10,450 nucleotides of DNA, from positions 1-10,450 of the forward strand of contig CALLXA010000068.1 of NCBI GenBank assembly GCA_938015795.1. Reading direction: 5' to 3'. The translations under genes were made by a program, and so were the position numbers. The notes beneath the pieces are model-generated. The model had not been told where the DNA came from and did not search any database. It worked only from the letters and a program-made list of their open reading frames with translations. Of this stretch, positions 6,685 to 10,450 are shown one piece after another (position 1 is the stretch's first letter; the number at the start of each line of letters is the position of its first letter). This DNA is from an uncultured bacterium (lineage in GTDB: Bacteria; Patescibacteriota; Dojkabacteria; SC72).

Positions 6685-7905
6685 TTAAAAACTATACATT
6701 AATTTTATATCCTGACCCAAAACAACAATTATATCCCCCGTAGTCATAAAAGATGGCCTACCTTCAATCAATTCATATGTACCAGCCAAAACTTCATCTA
6801 TTATTTCCAAAGAATTTGAGAAACTTTCTTTATCTACAATATATACAACAGTTTTATCTACAACCTTTGGTGCGTTCTCATACCTAACAACATCACAACC
6901 ACTATTTTCAATCTTACGACCAAACTGCAAGGCAGCTCCGCCTACCCCACTTCCGTTATACACCTCTACCCGAACACGTTCTTTTTCTAATTCTCTATCA
7001 ATAAGGGTGTAAATATTTTTTCTTAATATTAAATCAAATTCATTATTCTTAAAGTAATTAACAACACCTCCTACATTTGATAATTCTTCGATAGAGTACT
7101 CTGTTTTTGATGTATCGATAGCAATAACTCCTCTGTTTTTTAATAGTGATCGAGTTTCTATTATGTGACTTACAACTGTTCTAAAAGGAAGATCTGAATA
7201 TATAAGTCCATCTATATCCTTAATCTTTGAAGCCCCTTTGTAACTGTCGATATGAGAATACGTATTTACAAATTTATTAAAGAAAAGATAATCCTCCGTT
7301 ACATCCTTACTGTTATAGTTATCTTTTAGAGAATCAGTGCTTCCAGAAATCTCTCCATATATACTCTGATATTCACTCATAGCTTCTGTTGAAAACCAAA
7401 TATAGCTATCAGATTTAATTCCTAACATCTGGTTTAATTGCCAAATGGAATACTCTATTCCCCTACCTTCTTGTATGAAGTCTCCAGCATATCTAAATGA
7501 AGAAACAGCTATAGCATTTCCAAAACTCTCTTCAAGACCCTTGGAATATATCCAGTTAGGGATATATATTAATAATGATTTGTTTTTATCCTTGTTATAT
7601 ATCTGAACATACACCTTATCTATCTTCCTTTCATTACCATATCCTTTTTCAAAAACCCAAAGGGTATTTTCAAAACTATCTTTTGTTTGTGAAAGAAGAT
7701 AATACTGAGAGCCATTAGACAATGTCGGATCTACAGTTCTAATTGAGGTATAGGAAACAAAAAAGTAAATCGTATATCCAATCAATGATATTAGAAATAT
7801 GAAAAAAAATATCTTCTTAAAATTAACTTTTATGTTAATTTTCTTTTTTTCTTCTCTATGTTTTTTTTTATGTGTTTCTCTTACAAAACCCTTTCTTTTT
7901 TTCAT
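6685..7905 (-). CDS. LytR_C-domain membrane protein with decayed LCP-like domain
   Basis: The 406-residue product has a strongly basic cytoplasmic N-terminus (1-30), one membrane helix (about 31-51) and a large external part. The C-terminal region (about 310-400, starting VEVYNGSGVGGAA) fits the LytR_C domain found behind LytR-CpsA-Psr (LCP) enzymes, which attach polymers to the cell wall. The preceding region (about 75-260) has an LCP-like course: KSLLIYIPNWIY, a long variable segment, then WQLNQMLGIKSDSYIWFSTEAM. However, the conserved PRD-type segment reads PNW (116-118), so the arginine and aspartate expected for phosphate binding are absent. It may be a non-catalytic wall or polymer-binding protein. 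Its ATG overlaps the TGA of the pseudouridine synthase gene (ATGA), so the two are coupled. LytR_C is fairly secure and the LCP relation is an inference. Confidence 0.75.
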   Translation of the reverse strand: MKKRKGFVRETHKKKHREEKKKINIKVNFKKIFFFIFLISLIGYTIYFFVSYTSIRTVDPTLSNGSQYYLLSQTKDSFENTLWVFEKGYGNERKIDKVYVQIYNKDKNKSLLIYIPNWIYSKGLEESFGNAIAVSSFRYAGDFIQEGRGIEYSIWQLNQMLGIKSDSYIWFSTEAMSEYQSIYGEISGSTDSLKDNYNSKDVTEDYLFFNKFVNTYSHIDSYKGASKIKDIDGLIYSDLPFRTVVSHIIETRSLLKNRGVIAIDTSKTEYSIEELSNVGGVVNYFKNNEFDLILRKNIYTLIDRELEKERVRVEVYNGSGVGGAALQFGRKIENSGCDVVRYENAPKVVDKTVVYIVDKESFSNSLEIIDEVLAGTYELIEGRPSFMTTGDIIVVLGQDIKLMYSF

Positions 7906-8885
7906 ACATCCAAATTCTTTATTACAATATATTTACCTTCGAAATTCTTAAAAGCCAACAATATTGACTCTAACTCTATTTTGTCAGGAATTTCTCGCCC
8001 ATCTCCATATAGTGAATCGCCTATTATATTTATACCTAAACTTTTTAAAGTCGCTCGAATTTGATGCATTCTTCCTGTTTCTATTTTTATCAAAAGTTCA
8101 TTATTATTCAATCTTTTGATATATGTAATAGCTCGTTTGCTTCCACCAAAATCATATTCTCTAAATATCATCCTCATTCTATTAGCGTTATCCCTACCAA
8201 TATATCCTCTCATCCGATACCAACTATTATCTATTTTAAATTCATTGTTTACAAAATTTTGTACAACTTCATTCAACTTATAGTCTTGCTTAAAGAAATG
8301 TTTAAACTCTTTGTCCATTTCTTTGTATTCAATTTTAGCTAGATACAGCTTTTCTACCTCATGATTTTCAAATTGATTTTTCAAAAGCTTTTGAGATTCT
8401 AAGTTTTTTGCAAAAACAATCAATCCAGAAACCCCTTTATCTAGCCTATGAACAACACCGCACCTTTCTACATGTATATCAAATTCATATTTCTGTTCAA
8501 GATAATATCTAACGAAATTTGCTAGAGTGGCACTATCATTTTTCACCCCGGGGTGAACAATTGTCCCTTTCTCCTTATTAATTACTAAGAAGTTTTCATC
8601 TTCAAAAACAATATTTAAATCACCTTTTTCTGCTAATATTTGATCACTTTTATAATCTTGATCAACTGCTTGATTTATATAATCTTCATTTATCGCTATA
8701 GTTTCACCTTTTCTAATTTTGTAAGATCTTTTAACTTCTTTTCCATTTACCAAAACCCAATTACCCCAATTATTCTGCAAAAAAGATCTACTTGGTATAT
8801 GAAAGCCAGATGTTTTTAATTGTTCTAAAACAATTTTATCTACTCTCTCACCTAAGATATTTTTTTCATCTTCTTTTATTTGCAT
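7902..8885 (-). CDS. RluA/RluD-family 23S rRNA pseudouridine synthase
   Basis: Enzymes of this family convert uridines in 23S rRNA to pseudouridine, and RluD modifies helix 69. The 327-residue product has an N-terminal S4-type RNA-binding region (about 10-65, with GERVDKIVLEQL and WVLVNGKEVKRSYKIRKGETI). The catalytic domain follows with VINKEKGTIVHPG (101-113) and HRLDKGVSGLIVFAK (146-160). D149 is the catalytic aspartate, and GRMHQIRATLKSLG with GDSLYG lie near 271-294. Family members normally have DTSG after HRLDK where this has GVSG, but the essential HRLD is intact. S4 plus catalytic domain fits RluC or RluD, and the exact target site cannot be read from sequence. It begins one base after the Lgt-like stop. 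The HPGV codons contain the second copy of the palindromic motif. Confidence 0.93.
   Translation of the reverse strand: MQIKEDEKNILGERVDKIVLEQLKTSGFHIPSRSFLQNNWGNWVLVNGKEVKRSYKIRKGETIAINEDYINQAVDQDYKSDQILAEKGDLNIVFEDENFLVINKEKGTIVHPGVKNDSATLANFVRYYLEQKYEFDIHVERCGVVHRLDKGVSGLIVFAKNLESQKLLKNQFENHEVEKLYLAKIEYKEMDKEFKHFFKQDYKLNEVVQNFVNNEFKIDNSWYRMRGYIGRDNANRMRMIFREYDFGGSKRAITYIKRLNNNELLIKIETGRMHQIRATLKSLGINIIGDSLYGDGREIPDKIELESILLAFKNFEGKYIVIKNLDV
8538..8555 (-). repeat. GC palindrome motif, copy 2 (in pseudouridine synthase gene)
   Basis: On the plus strand this reads ATTTTTCACCCCGGGGTG, differing from copy 1 at one pyrimidine. Here CAC-CCC-GGG-GTG is read in phase as His-Pro-Gly-Val, part of the conserved HPG segment. 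Copy 1 is read in another phase. The flank ATTTYT is on the same side in both copies. Confidence 0.65.
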
Positions 8886-8886
8886 C

Positions 8887-9726
8887 TTATTTACGTGGCA
8901 ATTTAATTGGTTGATTAATATCTATAACCGAGATGCTTGATACTGAAGAGAATTTCTCAATTGAAACATTCGCTCTTTGTAAATCTACCAAGAAAAACAC
9001 ACAAGAAATTATTACCCAAGTAACAAAGATATATATATTGATTCTCTCTAGCATTGAGATTTCAATGCTTAGATAAATGTACATAACATATGCTGAGGAT
9101 ATTAATACTGATATTATTCCAATCCACGAGAAAAGACTTTTCTTTTTTTTAATCTTCGATATTTTTTTATTTAATAAATTGTAGACAATAGATACCAATA
9201 TTAAGAAAAACAGGATTAGGACTCCTTGTAAAATCCAACTGATATTGTTTTGTTCGATTCCTATGCTTACAAAAGAGAAAGAGAGCATTGAAAGAGCTGA
9301 AAGATATATTGGGAAAAACATCTGCTTCCATCTCCATTTTTTGTAAAAAATAACTAACAAAGTAGTTATTAAAATGAAGCTAATGAAAAGAGATATCAAA
9401 ACAATTCCTCCATCCCATATTCCGAAAAATCTCCAAGGTAATAGTCTGAACAAATAAATTTCGTTACCATATTTTTCATATGGTAACCAATACCATATAT
9501 ATCTAGAGAATGAATCCCAATTTAAAATAATGTAAGAAATTCTAGAAACTATAACAGATAAAAAAACCGATATTAAGAATGTATCAAATATCGAAGATCT
9601 GTTTTTTCTTGTTTCAACACAAGCTCTCCAATATACAAATATTCCAATAAAAAAGGTAATGAAAAAAAAGACAATGGGTGGTATGTCTTTAACAATATTG
9701 GATAAAAGACTTAAGATATTTTCCAA
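8887..9726 (-). CDS. Lgt-like polytopic membrane protein, probably non-catalytic
   Basis: This 279-residue membrane protein has about seven helices and a short soluble C-terminus (251-279). Two segments recall prolipoprotein diacylglyceryl transferase (Lgt): SRISYIILNWD (61-71), compared with the ARxYYVxFNWD region, and FFGIWDGGIVL (100-110), compared with the IWxGGxSFHGG region. The histidine and glycine pair that should follow the GG are replaced by hydrophobic residues (IVLISLF). I also cannot find counterparts of the two catalytic arginines known from E. coli Lgt. It is therefore probably an Lgt-fold relative without transferase activity, or a distant homologue. The start is TTG, since an in-frame stop lies shortly upstream and no ATG occurs before residue 136. 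It is followed after one base by the pseudouridine synthase gene, so they probably share an operon. Confidence 0.7.
   Translation of the reverse strand: MENILSLLSNIVKDIPPIVFFFITFFIGIFVYWRACVETRKNRSSIFDTFLISVFLSVIVSRISYIILNWDSFSRYIWYWLPYEKYGNEIYLFRLLPWRFFGIWDGGIVLISLFISFILITTLLVIFYKKWRWKQMFFPIYLSALSMLSFSFVSIGIEQNNISWILQGVLILFFLILVSIVYNLLNKKISKIKKKKSLFSWIGIISVLISSAYVMYIYLSIEISMLERINIYIFVTWVIISCVFFLVDLQRANVSIEKFSSVSSISVIDINQPIKLPRK
9463..9487 (-). repeat. Perfect 10-bp-arm inverted repeat inside the Lgt-like gene
   Basis: The arms GTTACCATAT (9463-9472) and ATATGGTAAC (9478-9487) are exact reverse complements separated by five bases. On the minus strand the loop is GAAAA, so the mRNA can form a 10-bp hairpin. 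It lies in codons for LPYEKYGNE (about residues 81-89), between two membrane segments. A further partial copy, TACCATAT, follows at about 9491-9498. No T-run follows, so it is not a typical terminator. Confidence 0.6.
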
Positions 9727-9787
9727 AAGGAATAAATCTACAATTTATATAGAATAATGATATCACAAAATAAGGGTGTTTTTAGAA

Positions 9788-10417
9788 TTATCTTCGTTTA
9801 GATTTCTTTTTTGTTTTCTTCTTTTTATCTTTCCTGATCTGTAATTCTATTTGTTTTTTATCTTCTGTATTTTCTTTTCTATCGGGAATTATTGCTTTTA
9901 TTTGTTTTACAATATTTCCATATACAAAAACAATTTTCTCTCCTACTTTAACAAAGATATCCTGCTGTGTCTTGTATCTGGTTTTTTTAGACTCTACAAC
10001 TTCAGTAGCTTGATCTTTACTTTCTTTTATTTGTTGCTCCATTACTTCAGTAGATGGAGATTCTTCTTCTTTTGATGAATAATTTACTCTGTTACTGCAA
10101 TATGGACAAAGTTTGTAATTTCTATCTACATATACATCACATTGAGAACATTTAATTTTCAATTCAAAACCACAATTAGGACAGAATATGAAACCTGGTA
10201 ATAATTGGAATCCGCATTTTGGGCAATCACCTAATTCAGATGTTTCGTATTTTAAATATCTTCTTTCTAAATCTGACCAGTATATTTCTTCAATTGTTTC
10301 GTTTGGTCTTATTATTAAATATATTATCCAACCAACGATATTAAAAATAGCAACTAGAAGGAAGTATGATATTCTTTTGTAAATATTACTTGTTCTTTCT
10401 CCTGAATCTAACCAAAC
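9788..10417 (-). CDS. Membrane-anchored double zinc-ribbon protein, 5' end interrupted
   Basis: The open frame runs to 10417 and encodes about 209 residues. It has a hydrophobic helix (ISYFLLVAIFNIVGWIIYLII), then IEEIYWSDLERRYLKYE and four CxxC pairs: CPKC, CPNC, CSQC and CPYC. These form two zinc ribbons. A Lys/Glu-rich tail ends in RKDKKKKTKKKSKRR, possibly binding RNA or acidic partners. The function is unknown. No ATG or GTG start exists in the frame. The only usual start is a TTG at 10160-10162, which would remove the helix and the first zinc ribbon. Directly upstream the frame is stopped by TGA (10418-10420) and TAA (10439-10441), yet the translation around these stops (VWLDSGER and hydrophobic WIVVLG) looks like a continuation of the same protein. 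A pseudogene, a sequence error or an unusual start are all possible. Confidence 0.65.
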   Translation of the reverse strand, partial: VWLDSGERTSNIYKRISYFLLVAIFNIVGWIIYLIIRPNETIEEIYWSDLERRYLKYETSELGDCPKCGFQLLPGFIFCPNCGFELKIKCSQCDVYVDRNYKLCPYCSNRVNYSSKEEESPSTEVMEQQIKESKDQATEVVESKKTRYKTQQDIFVKVGEKIVFVYGNIVKQIKAIIPDRKENTEDKKQIELQIRKDKKKKTKKKSKRR

Positions 10418-10450
10418 TCAACCTAAAACGACTATCCATTAGATTATTAA

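Noticed and set aside
9727..9787. Possible promoter before the Lgt-like gene (TTGTGA, TATATAAA, TAGATT).
   Set aside because: No pair of elements has acceptable spacing and the hexamers match the consensus poorly. In an AT-rich gap such partial matches are expected.

Overview
The window is an AT-rich (about one third G+C by eye), densely packed stretch in which all ten genes lie on the minus strand. I read it as chromosomal DNA of a Candidate Phyla Radiation (Patescibacteria) bacterium, with Dojkabacteria or Microgenomates relatives as my best guess. This rests on three protein types I associate with that group: a membrane-anchored double zinc-ribbon protein, a large VirD4/TraG-like ATPase with one N-terminal membrane helix, and an Lgt-like membrane protein lacking the catalytic residues. 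No database search was possible, so the lineage is an inference.

In the direction of transcription (right to left) the layout is as follows. First comes a zinc-ribbon membrane protein whose 5' end is interrupted by in-frame stops (10417-9788). A tight group follows: Lgt-like protein (9726-8887), RluA/RluD-type pseudouridine synthase (8885-7902) and a LytR_C protein with a decayed LCP-like domain (7905-6685). Its last two junctions are a 1-bp gap and a 4-bp ATGA overlap. Next is the 883-residue TraG/VirD4-like ATPase (6647-3996), which has a clean promoter of its own. After it comes the conserved yebC-ruvC-ruvA-ruvB cluster (3923-986), followed by an 8-9 helix membrane protein of unknown function (989-165) that overlaps ruvB by 4 bp.

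RuvA, RuvB and RuvC form the Holliday-junction branch migration and resolution machine, and all three look intact. YebC is a translation factor or regulator that is often next to ruvC. Promoters are visible before ruvA, yebC and the TraG-like gene. Two of them place the predicted transcription start at or next to the ATG, which suggests leaderless mRNAs. ruvC instead has a strong Shine-Dalgarno sequence inside the end of yebC, so both modes of initiation seem to be used.

The most unusual signals are not genes. An 18-bp motif built on the perfect GC-rich palindrome CACCCCGGGGTG occurs twice, in ruvA and in the pseudouridine synthase, in different reading frames and in the same orientation. It looks like a DNA-level signal that may recur across the genome. 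A GC-rich, structured patch with G-tracts lies beside a consensus DnaA box in the left-hand intergenic space. A perfect 10-bp-arm hairpin lies inside the Lgt-like gene. I found no tRNA, rRNA, CRISPR array, insertion sequence or defence system.
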